Positions 12,993 to 27,900 of a stretch of 64,000 bases of DNA are shown one piece after another. The position numbers and the translations under genes were made by a program. Position 1 is the first letter of the stretch. Each line of letters starts with the position of its first letter. The DNA lies in NCBI RefSeq assembly GCF_016802725.1, contig NC_052666.1:29540997-29604996 (forward strand), given 5' to 3'. This DNA comes from Solenopsis invicta (Eukaryota > Arthropoda > Insecta > Hymenoptera > Formicidae). The notes under the pieces are model-generated. The model was given only the letters and a program-made list of their open reading frames with translations. It did no database searches and was not told the DNA's origin.

Positions 12993-15900
12993 TGTGCACA
13001 CACACAACACACACTAGAATATACCATCATATTTCGCGTGGTTTCGCACTATGCGGCACTATGCGGCTACGATGCTCGGTCAACGAACAAGTCTCGAATG
13101 TACGTTCCGGATGAAATGCCTCATCGTTCGTGCCTCGTTGACACGTGCAGGACACATATCAGCCGGAAGACGTGTTCCCCACGACACGTAAAATATGTCT
13201 TCTCGAAGTTGTTTAGACACCTATCGACCGCACTTCGCATGTAAAGCTTATTTTAAACGATCTATATTTTGCAGGGATGTCGGTCTAGCGTGGTTACGAA
13301 ACGCTTGAGCATTAGAAAAAATTGCAAATTTAATTACATCTTTAACCGCGAATATGCGCGTAAAAATAATGAAATGATACGAGATAAGTCTTATGGAAAG
13401 CAAAACGTTCATACCTTTGGATTAAAATATTAATAATTTCACTGATATTTTTTTCCACACGTGAGAGCTTTAATTATATATTACGTGTAATAAAACTCTC
13501 TCTTCAATTTCAAACATATAAAATTTCACACCGAACAAAAATACAAATGCATCCGAATAGTTGGACACAATGGGACATCTTTTTATGCAACCACAGTCGT
13601 GCCGGGACGTGGCACGTGTCGCATAAAGTGAAAGAATCGACCATAATGCGACCGAAAGAATCTAAGGCATAGCGAGACAAAGAGAAAGAAACAAAGAAGG
13701 ATTGAAAAATCGAGCAGAAAAGGGGCTAAAGAAAGAGAAGGAAATGCTACGGGGGGAACGGGAGACAGCAGCAGACTGGGCACGAGGCAGAGGGTCGTTA
13801 GAACGTTGGATGCGGCGTGATGGTTTCGTATCGATTTACCTCGTAGCCGGCTTTTCTACCGTTTCTATCACGGTCCGCGTCGTTTCTCGTCTCTTCTAGG
13901 CTCGACACACGCACCCCGAGAAAAAAATCCAAAACCGAATCTCGCTCTTCGCGACCCTACGCCGAGGCGAATGAAGAGGGTGCTACGGATATTTCTCTCG
14001 AGCACCACGGAGATTTTCGTTTAGTTTTTTTTTTTGCACGAAAATCTAATTCAATCCTTAACCGGCGAGTAATAAAGGTATATCATATAACTGGAGCATC
14101 CTACTCCCCCTTTTCGTGCTAAAAATAGCTCGTCTGTTAAGAGCGAGCTTGCGACAGAAACAAACGAGCGGATACCAAGAAAACAAATAGAAACACATTT
14201 AAAACAAAAAGGAAATAAAAAATAGGTTTATCGAACACTTATAAATAACAATAAAGTATAAACGGGATGTAGCCCGATACCTTTGTACCTCTCGAGCTGC
14301 AGCTTAGGAAGATCGCCAAAGAATACTTTTTTAATAGAGGCAAGGGTAAAACAAGAATTTATGTATTCTATAGAATATGAAATTATATGGGAAAGTCTCT
14401 TGTTATATAAGATGTAAACTGCGCCTTGTCTGCGGACGGCGGTGTAAACGAAATTGCGGCAACCAGAAACTTCGCATTTTGTTGGCAATTTATATTCCGC
14501 TAACTTTCCTGATATTTGCATCGCGGCCTTCGGCCTTGCTATGGTCTCGGCTGGTTTCGCACCCTTCGAACTCCGAGGAGATGTCAATTTACACAATCAC
14601 TGGTTCGATTATCCAAGCACGTAATTTATTCAAGTACGCAATTTATGTAAGTATTTACATCAACCTTTTTAAAAAGTTTTTCTTTGAATGTAAAATAATT
14701 TCAATAATGCAGCTTTCTTCTATGCTTAAACTGCGTTTCAAAATTTAATAAAACTATCTTGAAAAAAGTAAAAAAAAAAAAAATATATATATATATAAAA
14801 TTTAATTCTTTGACATTCAATGCGAAATTCAATGTCCAATAAAAATATGTAACAGCATTATGTATTTTAATATCACTGTAGAACATTTCAACATTTCTGT
14901 ATATTTTCAGAGGACGAAGCATTTTCAAAGGTAAATTAGATAAATATTAAATTAAAATATGGCAAAACTAATTAAAAGTGAAAAAAGCTTAGTACAGAAA
15001 ATTTCACCACATTGCTATACGATAATTTTTATGCGGCATATTTTATATGTAATATTATTACATGATGTAATTTTCATCTAACGCGACTGTACAAGTTACA
15101 TAGTTAGCCGCTTAATAAACTTGTTTGAGATATATCAGTGCAGAATATAATAGTGACAATGTTTCAGTCCCTATTCAACGTTGACTTTATGTACAGCGCA
15201 GTCTAGCGCTATTGTATATTGTGACTTCCAAAGTGCCATCGTGAAAAGCAACAGAATACACATGACGCTATATGTAATGTTTGAGTCATGTCACGGATAA
15301 ACGCATTCAAATGTGCAGAAACTCTTAAATCAATTCCGAGCGTTGTAGACAGATGTTAATTATAACAGTTATACTTTAAATTAATATCGCGGCATTTAAG
15401 AAGAAACAATTTAAGACAATCATTAAATTCTATTATAGTTCAAAATTAAATTGTGCTTTTGCACTACAATCAAACAGTTACAACAAGTGATTAACAAAGC
15501 GCGAACTTTCATGAAAATTTTGACAGTGAAATCAAAACGACTACTAATTGTCACTGCAGGATATAAAGAAAATGTCGAAAGAGATCCCTTGCGGGAACGG
15601 TATTATTTTAATTGACAGGAAAAATGTCAAGATAGCGACAGTGAAAACGAGTTGGCGTATGCGTGGCCGGCCTGCAGAAAAACGCGGTCCAATTTAATAA
15701 CGTGGCCTGTTCCTTCAACGAGATATCTCATTAGCGTATCTCGTAAAAAAACTTACACGCATGAAAAATTCCCTACTGGTCTCGTACTTTCTCAAAGCTC
15801 ACTACTGCCCACTCTCTCACAAAATCGTGCGGAAAGTGCCTTCTTTAAAATCTGTGTTAAATTTACCGGATAAACTTCGCAGTTTCTGTGACATTATATT

Positions 15901-18900
15901 CTTCTGCTCCTCTAATATTAAAAATTAACACTTGAAAATTCTTGCTGAGATTCCTTTAAAGTAGTTTAAACAGTTTTTACTACACAGACTTGGATTATTA
16001 ACGATTTGTAGAGTCCCGGTTCGCATTACAGATTTACCGTGCGTCGGATCTAATCTTTTCATAATTTTTCAAGAGAAAGATAATATGCTCGATAATATCT
16101 TGAGCGTTGACCATGTAAAAAGGCGCCCGTCGTAACGTCTGCTCTTCACTCTCTCAAAAGACGTTCTCGATAATCCCGTGAAATCAGGTCAATGGGCGCA
16201 GAAATTCAATACTAATATAATCCCCGTGTTATCCACTATCGATTCACTTTTAAATATTTATAAAAAGATATTAACAAGATTAACGAGATTTTATTTGTTT
16301 TATGTATAAATTTGAGAATGATTGAAGTTGAAGAAATTATATTTTCGAATTGCGAATATTTTCTATGATAAACCGAGCGAGTAATATTGAGTGGAAAAGA
16401 CGAAACTACATTTATAATTAGCCGAGCAAGTTTCGTGGCAGCTGTATCGTTGAATTTCACGGATGAGAAGTTTAAGAGAAGGTTCTTAGTACTTGGAACG
16501 TACAGCCAAGTGCCGGGGAAAGATATAGAGGGTGCCACTAACACGCGGGTAATCTCAGTTCTCGCATCTTCATTCCGAAACTGAAACAATCAATATGTTG
16601 TATGACCGAGGAAGCGAATGAGATGAGAAAAGATAAATCGGAGCCCTCGGCAACACGTCTTTCTATTTCCGAGCCGCGGAATGATATCGGACATTCCAAT
16701 TCCGAAGATGTTTCTATATTCGAGCTACGCGATATATAACTTGAAATCCATTAATTTGAAACCGTCGTCGATTTTTGCTTCGAAAGTAAACGGCGTGAGG
16801 ATACGTATCGATAATGACAAGGAAACAACCCTCTGGTTGATCGTGTTCAGAGGGAAACTTTTTTGTCCTCTAACTTTCGTTTGAAACATTTTTCAAAAAA
16901 CGCTCTCTCTCTCTCTCTCTCTCTCTCGTTCTTCGTTTCTTACTTTCGATTTTTATTTCTTTTTGCTTTTCTGTCATTATTCTGCGCGAAACACTGTTTA
17001 TCTTTACTTATTGTTAGTCTTTTATTTTTATCATATTCTTTTTACTATGTATTAATGTATCTACTGCTTTGCGTTCTTAGAGGGCTTGTCCTAGAACGCC
17101 AATAAACGCTTTGTCTGTCTGTCTGTTTCTTTCAACTTGGAAAAAATCGACGTATCACTTAAAACAAATCGCTCTTTTCTACAAGATAAGAATGATGGGA
17201 AATACATACAATTTTTATAATAACGTTTTTTTATTATAACAACGTCGACGTCTTTCTACACGTTTTCGCGTGTGGTTTAACAAGCTTCTCTTTACGCTCG
17301 CGAAAACAGAAACGCCATTTTCGCGAGATGCATGTGTAATTATAATAACGCGGATTAATTCTCGCCGAGGAGGTAGTTTTGAGGTATTTGCGCTGCGGGC
17401 GCACGTGGCGCAATGCCGCAGTGCCCGGCAATTGTGACCTTTGACATTTAAACGCGGAAACGGTTCTCATATCCGCTTGAGGAGAGAGACCTCGATACCG
17501 AACCCGCAGAGTTAATGGTAGAGAAGACCCGCTGAATTAAACATCGTATTTTTAAGCGTCGTCGCGAATTCGCACTTTGACGGAAAGGATCGTTCTGTTT
17601 TTATGGAGTCATAAACAGTTATAAATTGGCGACCGACGGCATAGATACAAGGATAAACGCGAGCGACGCTCTAAATCCGCCACGATTCTAATTTGATTAG
17701 CTGTCGCGAATAGACAACACGTAGCTTTTAGCGCGACGAGCAGATATTGTATCAGGATTGTGCTGTATTTTGTACGTACGTATTGCCGCGTAAATTTTTT
17801 TTAATGGTACATAACGTCTTGAATCAAGTGCGACGGAGTTAAGATGCTAAAGTTCGAAACGAGTTCAATAATCGTATCCGATGCTCGCAATCAAACGTGA
17901 CATCGGGCAATGGTGCGCGAAAATCGAAATAGTGTGCGATGAAAATCCACTACCGCGAGCGTAACCGTGCGCGATTTCACACGCGATGGAGACTGCAATC
18001 TCGGAAAAAGCAATCTCGGTGTATAAATTCGTCGATTGATCGCTGCGACAAAGGAAATAAAGGTCGGAAATAAGCGAAGATACAATTTTGCGGAATGGTG
18101 TAACGGAGGTCCATTGCGCGTTTCCTTCTCTACTGCCGACATTTGTCAAAAATTGTCGACATGTTAAGAAATGATACAGCGGTAGACGAAATTTATTCCA
18201 CTAGTATATTCTATTTGTCAACGACACTGGTCCAGTTGTCTCTCGGTGTAAAACGCTGCGGAAGACGTCAAGTGGTTCAAGAGTGAAATGCGATTTCGAG
18301 ATATGTCTGACGAGATGATAGGATTAACAATAAGGAGTTTTCATTAATGAGAATCACTCTCTCGAGAGTGAAAGGCCTAAACGGCCAAATATTTCGAAAA
18401 TTCCATTTGGGCGACCATTTATATTTCAACGTGGCCAAAACTGCCAGCTCTCTTACATTACGAGCTACAGGGACAAAGGACTATTTATCGCCGTGAAACG
18501 TCGAGGAGATATACCGGGTGTCTCATGATTTCGTCTTCCTTTTAAATTACAAGCGTCAAAGAGGTCAAAGATGAATAGCGATTATTTTAATATCGGAAAA
18601 ACAAATAATTTTCTATTCGACTTAAGATTTTTATATAAGAAGGGAAATAAAAACTAAATATCAGAGCTATGATTTTTGCTCATTGTAAATATAGAATTTT
18701 GGGAAAAATTAATGGATTACTTATCAAATATGTTTAATATGAACGATAATGAAAGATTTGCGTTAACAAAAATATGAATTTACCAAACACTTGGCGATTG
18801 CAATACGATTTCTGACACACCATGTATACCGATCCCATGATTCGAAGGGGACAGCCGTATGGCGAGTTTCATAAAGGGGACGTGGATTTGCATCGCCGTG

Positions 18901-21900
18901 GTAAAAGGATCCCGCACCCTCGCACCCGTGCTCGGGGATGCTGAATCGTTTGATGGCGATGCACACCCCGTTGTTTTAGACTGTCCCTGGCCGAAAGCGG
19001 CCATTGAACCGTCCGTCCGGAAAAAAATCGAAAGTCGCAAATTCTGAATATTGACGTATGAGAACGCATTAGATTAGAATATACTATACAATTCTGTATA
19101 ATCGCGTTCTTCGTTATTTGCTGTACATTTGCATACACGACGTCTATTCGCAATTCGAAGCGTTTCGCCATTTTATTTATTCATCAATTTTTCTTATTTC
19201 ATAAAAGATGTTACGTAAGACACAAAAATAGAGAATAATACAAAGATCATTCAAGAAAAGAATTATACATGTGCACATGTGTGCACAAATATAGAGAATA
19301 AATAATTTAGAAATAATTTACAAATGAACCCCCTTTTATTATTACGTGTATAAAGAGACGATTGATAAAAATGTGATTATTAATCAAACGTGTAACATAT
19401 ATTATAAAAACTGCTTAAAAATAATTTATTTTCAATTGCAAATTAAAAATATTCTAGTGTCTGCTTTTCGCAAATATTTTTCTTTCGAATACTCGGAATG
19501 CTCGCAAATGGAGGAAAACAGGCTGTTATCGCAGACATGTTTTATCAATATTGATTCGTTTTAACAAAGTGTCATTCGTCGACTAGTCGTTTCACAGTAC
19601 GAGAATCACGAGAGAAGTGTGCGTATAGCGATCGGCAATTAATCGACTTCGCGCACAGGCAGCTTGATTTACGGCGACACGATAGCCTTCATAAAACCTC
19701 GACAAGTTTATTAAGCGTATCCAATGTAAATGAGAGATCTGTCGAGAATCTATGTGCTCGTCTTGTCGCTGCAGGGTCGAACCTTGCAAATTTTGCTTTC
19801 ATAAAAGCACCCCGTTTCTCTCGTGCATACCGCGTGAATCGAACGTCATAGACTAGAGTATAAAGCGTTGAATTGAGAAGTTTAGCGCAATAGTAATTTT
19901 TTTCTAATTTTCTTTAAATACTTGAAAAAAATTAATCTTAAACTAAGAAATTAAATGTAAAAGTAATTTTCTAAAATAAAAGTTGTTTTTTTAAAGTGAA
20001 TTAAGAGTTCTTCTTGTACACTGAGAGGCAAAAAGGTTGCAACACTTTTTTTATGAGTTTCGGAAAGCAGTCTGATCACCCCAGTGACTGGTTCTTACTC
20101 ATTATAACTAGTTAGTTCATTCGCTCTACGAGCAAGGCTAGGTTCTGAAACTCATCGAAAAAGTGTTGCAATCTTTTTGCTTCTAATGTCAGTGTACATC
20201 ACGTTGCATCAATTAAAAGTAAATATCAAAGTATGGTACGTAAAACACATCGAGAAATGTGCGCTGTACACACGCTGTAATATGATAATTTTCTTATCGC
20301 TAGAAAAAAAAGCAACGGCGCGACGATTAGAGTATTTATCTTAAGGAATGTTTAAAGATATTTGTAATCGCGCACAAAGTTGTTCCATCCGGGTGATCCC
20401 GGATAGAAAAGTCATCGCTCACTTATTAAATTACGCTATTATTTCGAATCATTGTAATTGTCCTTGTGAATCACGCTCAAAACATAAAACGCAGCGAATC
20501 GTATAGCGACCCAGTTGATAAAATGATACTAAGCTAGATGAATAAGACATGTCACACCGCTTGTGCGAATGTTCTCCATTCTTGAGAAAAGCTCAAAAGC
20601 GTTCTACGCCAAGAAAATATTCATGATGCAATTACAATCGCAAATAAATATTTTATTTCCTTTCTTTGCGTGCATTTAGATAATACCAAATATGCCTTTA
20701 ACTTTCTTAAATAAATTTTTTATCAAATAATTTTTTATTTGTTAAAATACCTAACTATATAAATAATTACGTTTCATTTTTTATATTTACAAATTTCTGT
20801 GCCATTGTCAATTTTGATGATTCCCATATATATTTTTTATTTGTTGGAACTTATTCAAATTATGCATTTTAAATTTCAACAAAATATATAGAAAAAAATT
20901 ATTTGGCAAAAAAGAAAAATTAAAGACATCTTTGTAAAGAGAAAAGAGAAAAAGTAGCCGCCTAATTTTTGTTATACCAGTAAATTTACATTTTCTTCGT
21001 GTTTCACTGCGATTATATTTGTAACGTGACTCTTGTAACTTTCACTCTCATTTCCGTTAACTTTCTTAAGATTAACGTGTACTTCCCACGATGTACTTGA
21101 TATCGCAATAGATGGAAGAAACATGTCTGCTTCTTCGTGTGGAAAATGTAAAATGGAAATCATGTGGAAATGTTTGCAAAGTGTTTCGACAGGGTAATGT
21201 CAAGGAGAATTTTGCCTGTTGACTTTTGGAGAGTCGGCGAGACATGAAAGAAGGTTCATCGCGAAGGAGGACAAGATGGTGATGTTTCTATTCTGGAGCT
21301 CCTATTATGACATGCTGTCGCTCATCAGACAAAACTTTCAAGGCTTGTCATTTTCGCAATCGTCAAATGGGTGCTGCGATCGAGAACTCGAGAGGACAAG
21401 TGAGAAGAATGAAGCATTATTGATTAATGTTTCTGATCATGAAAATAATGGTGCGAGCTTCGGCTCTTTGAAATAAATCGAAAATCTGGTAAACTCCTAA
21501 TTAATATTAATCCAAACCTGTAATACGAAGGAGTACAAAGTAAAAAATTAAAAGAGTATAAAAACTCGCGTTCACATATTTTTTTTTATAATCATCTTTA
21601 CCTATATTAATATTCGATACGTATGTACTATTATTATATACCATTACTAAATTTTTATTTCTTGAAATAAATGGATAGGATAAATGATTAAATAATTAAA
21701 ATAAAAAACAAGATAAAGTTAAGTTAAAAGATAAAATAATGTGTATAAGATGAATAAAACGCCTCTAGCAGAAAAATATTGTATCGCAATAAATACCAAG
21801 ATAAACCCAACAATTTCAGCGAAAAGAAGCATAAAAAAAAAATACGTCGTGTGAGAGATAATTTTTATTGATTGGTCATTTTCTAGTGAAGCGCCGACAC

Positions 21901-24900
21901 TTTAAATCCGATAATGGATCTGCGATTCCGGGTAGAACATGGAATTGAGATTACACTGATTGCACATGCTCAATTCAACGTGACGTTTTACTATGGATAA
22001 TTACTGTCGGTGCCATGTGACAATATCGAAAAATAAATTTGATTGAACGGCACATAAATAAAAATAAATAAATAAGAATTGCAAAAGAAAAAAATAATGT
22101 TGTAAAATGCGTATAAAAGCGAGTAGCAATTATCAACGCCAACTTTTCAAATTAAATACAGGCAGCTGGGCAAAGTATTTGAAATACAAAGTACTGGTGA
22201 TTAGTATTTGAATTACAAAATGCAAAATATTGGTAACCTTTCTCAATTTGAAATACAAAACTTGTCAAAAGTAAATCGAAAGATCGCCAGTATTTTGTAG
22301 TTTGTAATTTAAATACTAACTGCCAAGATACTGTATTTTGTATTTCAAATACTTTTTACTTAGCCCTGCCTATACATACAATTAATGCGATATACGGATT
22401 ACTCTCTCTAAATGTATATGAAGAATAAATTCAAAACCTGAATTCAAAATTAATTCGGTCGCGTGGGGTATCGCACTTTCCTTCCACGTAAGTGAAGCGA
22501 AAAAGAAATGCAATGATAGAGTACATAGAAAAATGTGCACGTTTGTAGACGTTGTAACGCAACGGTGTCATTGCGTACCTAAGGTATTTTAAATCCCAAC
22601 GAGTCTATAGGCTCGGGTCTATACTTAGCCGTCCGTACGACGAGGAAAAAAATAGTATTCGGTACACGTGCACACATGCGGATAATGTTACAGCAATTTT
22701 TTTAATGGCTCGTACACGGGAGAGGCGACTTTGATACGTTAATAACCATCCTGCACTCGTGAGTGTAAGAGCATGATTTCTGCCTTCCCGATGGTGAAGA
22801 TAAAAAGAATCGATATCAATCATATCAATGCGCACGATGACATCATGCGATAATGCTGCAATTATGTATCACAAATGTATACGAGCGTAATTCAGCAGAA
22901 ATTTCGTTATTTGTCGATAACAAGTCAATATTATAATTTTATTATTAATATATACCGCGTCATTGATCACTCATCGATAATTTTATAATTTTCATCGCAG
23001 CTCTCGGAACCATACAAGAAGTTTGTTCATACAATTAAATGGTCATAATACTCTAAAATAAATTTTAGAATATATCTTTTCACGAATCTTCTCCTTCAAA
23101 ATTCAAACTTATACTTTGATAACAAAATTGTTATCATTGCGTAAAGATTATTACACAGTTATAACAAAGAATTAATAAATAATATTCGTATACATTTTTT
23201 GCAGCATTAGTTCATATATTAATTTCTCACACAAGGTGTTAAAAAATTTATCGGTATACAATTTAATGAGGTAATTTTCTTCCAAATTTTATTTTTAACC
23301 TACATTTTATTTTTAATTAATATTCATGAAGATCACACTAATCGTAAGTCAACTAAAGAGAGAAAGATAACGTATTTGATCAAAACTCTATACACATCCC
23401 GTTAAAATAATTGGATTCAGCTTCACATTTTAAAACATTTCATTACAGGACACTTGAAATCAATACCAATTTCGAGAACTCGTCGTCACAATTAACGATT
23501 TTTTTAATGGCATGCTGGCAACCTGTAATTACATACTAAAATAAGTAAAAATGTAATAAAAAAATACAAATTGTAATTGTAGAAACGATAACACTGATCT
23601 TTCGTCATCTTGGATTGAGATATTCATTGTGTATAGGGTACTAAAACACCTCGCGTGAACAAGAATCCAAAGATCAACGTGAGACGAGCACGGATGACAA
23701 TACGCACGTGTGACCCCCTGCCAATTGTATGGAGTCAGCCTTAAATGATTCATAGCACGCGCAGAGAAAGAGAGGGCTACTCGTAGACAAACTACTCGTA
23801 GACAAAAGCTGTAGACTCGCTCGCGCGCCTAACGCGTATCGATCGGTCGCGACTTTTTGCAACTGCGATGGAAGTAGAGAAGCTTTAAAAAGCGTAGAAC
23901 GTTGCGGTTGCGAGGGTGCGAAAGTAAGAAAAAAAAGTTTGTTTTATTTTATGGGGCACGCGCCGCGCCGCGCCGCGCTGCGCCACCTCGAAGAGAACAC
24001 TTTACTTAAAGATTCAAAAGACGATGGAAAAACGACGCAGTTGGCGCAAAGGCAAACATCAAACACCCTGATACGACTCAAGTCGTAGATAGTGATAGAA
24101 TTTTAATAAATAAAAGATCTGTCTCGTGTGAAAGTATATCTGCTGAACGTTATGTAAATTAATGAATAGGAGATGTATGAAGTTTATAAAACGAAAACAT
24201 GTACGAAGACGTAAATACACATGTTTTCGCGACGGATAAGATTAATTCGAAATGACTTCTACGGACGATTCACTGTGATTAGCTTGTCTGACTGTTCCTA
24301 ACGACGAAAAGATTGTGGATTGTTTCCTATTTTTGTACACGTATCAGATTTCGCGTGACATCGGTTCTATCGATCAATAATTCTATTTCTCTCTCTCGCT
24401 CTCTCTCTTGCACAACATACTCCTGAAATTGCCTTATCAGACCGAGTTGTCCATAGATGCATAGGGCGCTTGAAAAACTCCTGATTAATATTTAGAGAGG
24501 CTCTATAAAAAGAAATGCTATAAATAGAAATGCTATAAGTAAAAACTTCTGAATGCAAATGTAAAAATTTCTTACAGGATCAATTACCTTTTTTCCATTT
24601 CGCGAAAGGACAAAACGAGGAAAATACGAAGCGAAAAGTCAAATTAAAATGTCGTGGAACAAAACGTGTGTGTTTATTGAGGTCATATCGATCTCGCCAG
24701 TTACGTGCCGTCCGAAGCGGGAGAGAGTCAGGGGTTAATATTTTCAAAATACAAAATGTCACGCCGTGCCATTTTTTAATTCGCTTGTTTGAACCCGAAA
24801 TGCAAACATGTGCCGGTGAAGCATACACTTTTTCCCCAGCTCATTATCCGTCTAAAAAAAAAAAAAAAGGGGGGGGAAGAGTTCGAACGGTTCGAACAGA

Positions 24901-27900
24901 GTTCTCAACCATATGCATATAGATTAAACGATTAATTGATAACCGCGAGCCACGGGATCGATTTGTCATGACTGATAATTCGCGATACGAGCACTCGTCG
25001 CCTGAAAAAGCCCTCGGCCTAGAAAAATACGGCACAATTCTGCACTCGCTTTCAATTTATCGAGATGTTGAATGCTCGTCGAAGCGCAGGAAGAGCGAGA
25101 GAGCGGTGTAAAACCACTCTGCGACCAGTGCCTTCGCATTTCGTGAAAAGCGACGCAGCGATTTTTCCGTCCGAAGCTTCAAAACAAACCACTCGAAGAA
25201 AGAAGGTTTCCGGCTGGAGAAGATAAATGGAACGGAAAGACGAACGCACGGCGGAGCTTGCGAAAATAAAGATGTTTAGAAAAAAATATGGCGTGTTTAT
25301 TATCGTATACACGGGAAAATATGTCAGTTATGAACTCCATTTATTATTTGAATTGTACGAATTGTAAACATGGTTGACACGTAAATTGTAATATCGATAA
25401 ACGTTGACGTTTGTCTGCCCATTAATTAAAAGCTTTTGTCATTTTCTATGGCCCAGTAAAATCATTTCCATTACTGTTTATGTAATGCGAACACTGAGAG
25501 AAATAAAATATCTTGCAACGAAAAAATCTTACTTAATACAAAAGAATTATTTACTCTGTGAGTTCCAGTAGCTCATTTACTTGCAGTCAAGTTAACATTT
25601 TTCTTAATTGAAATGTTTATAACGCGAAAATAGAAGGCCTATGTCAGTCAGTCACAGCGGTTCTTGGTGCCGATTAATAATTTTTCATTTTTATAATTTT
25701 CAACTCAAAGTGCGCGCCACATACTCAAAAACTGTTAAGTATTTTATTGCGAAAAAATAATTTATAGTTTTTTCCGGGGAGGGGAGGGGGATATTATATA
25801 TGCTTCTTAAAGAATTAATATTACTATTCCGGCTTTATAACTATTAATCGGCACCAAGAACCGCTGTGACCGACAAGGCCTTCTATTACCACGATTTAAT
25901 TTAGTCAGTCCGATATAATGTATTACTGTCCAATATTTATGTACATAAAATAAAAAATTAATTCTTATTCAAATAACGTTTTCTTGCAGTTGTACGAAAT
26001 ATTTATAATTAGACCATTTTTATATTCAAGCTAATCAAATTTTTTAATCTGAGAAAACAATTTTATTAAGTTTAGTAATATTATTAGTTTATTTGTAAAA
26101 TAATTATTTAAATGTAAGAAATGTAAAACTACAAAATTATATACTTCACGCGATGTTTACTCGTATTTAATTAAAAGTATTTTTAGCTGTAATTACATAT
26201 TGTCATAAAATAACTTTCTATGAGAACACAAACTATTAGACAGAATTAACTTGCGCAAAAAGTACGCAAAACTTTTCTTTTTTTGCATTTCCTGAAATTT
26301 TAATTAACCTCGTTGTTCATCTCAACGTCACATCTCGATGGCGTGCAGGCGTTGCACGTGCCGATTATACTTTCCGTGAATACGACCCACTGTTCGTCTA
26401 ATAATATGTAAAGTTATGCCAGAACGACCACTCAAGCTGACTATGAAATAAACAAAATTTTCGAGAGAGAGGAAAGTTTATAATACTTAAGCATAAATTT
26501 CGCTCGCTCGTTTGACCGCTTGCTTTCGTTCTCGTTCGATTATTATTCGTGCGAATTCACGATGTACGAGCTGACGAAAACCACCATTAGAGAATAATGG
26601 GTGACGTAGATTTTGCGAAACGTCCCGAGAGAAATCGCGAATTTTAATGAGGAACGATGAAATCTGCTATTGTAAAATTTCTATAACGCGCTTAATTTCA
26701 CAATTTTAGAACGTATCTGTACAGATATTTGAAAAGAAAATGCGAGAAAGCGCGTGAAAATGTCGTAAGACATTAAATACACGTATGTAACCAGCGATGC
26801 AACGATGTTACATCATCGCTGTCAAACTCTTAATGGACTCTCTACGATAAGTTGTTAGCACCAGACCAGACGTCAGGAATGAGTTATAAGTGAATCATGT
26901 AGTGTGTCATAAGACAGTAATATGTCAATAATCAATGATCGCATGGAGATGATCAAACTCCACTTCTTACTTAGATTACGTTGATTGAATTACGATTGGA
27001 ACCAATCAAAAAGCAATACGTGTTTGCCATCTTTATCGAGAAAAGTGATCAGAATAGACTGATATAACGATCATGACTTATTCTGGATGCAGTATATTAA
27101 GATTTATGTCTTATAATTTTTACTTGTACACGGAAAAAACAATTCTGTACAGTTGAAGTACAGATCTGAAAATAATTATGTTGAACTATTTAAAATGTAT
27201 CGGATGTTTAATTTGGTTGCTAAAGTGTCAAAACTGTTTGCAGAAACATTATCACGCTTGACAGTCTGACATAACCAGTATAAAATTATTTTCTAGATAA
27301 ATCTTGTATTTTATATACATATACGTATAATATTTACTATAAATATAAAAGAATATAGATATAAAATATTTAGATACATAATAAATATTATATAATGCAT
27401 AATTGATCTTGGATACTTAAATATTTTGAGGTATTAGAAATTATGATGTTTTCAAATTAGAAAATATAAGATTCAGAATTCGCTTTCTTCTCGCTTTGTA
27501 CTCTCCCCTCCTCCCCCTCCTCCTTTCTCTCTCTCTCAGAAACGTTAGTATAAGCTTGTTTGATTGCAGCTGCAAAAGATATAAAAAAGATCAATATATT
27601 TTTAGCGCGGTGTACACAATACGTCGCGCGTGTGGTCAATACACACGAGATAGATTTACAATCTCGCCGGGGGTAGCTAATAAAATCAACCTCGTGTACG
27701 CGATATTCACAGAGCACAAAAAAAAGAACGACGAAATAAAAAGTAAAAGCGAAGAAGCCGCTGTTGTTTATCAAGAACTCTCTCGCACGAAGAAAGCCAC
27801 TCGGTCGTGCTCGTTATACCTTCGCGGATATAAAAGCTCCCTCTCGTTAAGTCGCACATTCTCTCACTGTGTAATTCACCTGACGAATTACATATCAAAT

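Noticed and set aside
12693..13114. Long overlapping ORFs with VCMY, THIH or TYIH repeats on both strands
   Set aside because: They are translations of the CATA/TG microsatellite and have no other sequence content.
18780..19171. Overlapping ORFs on both strands in DAGL intron 1
   Set aside because: Somewhat higher GC but no splice pair, domain or repeat match that I could support.
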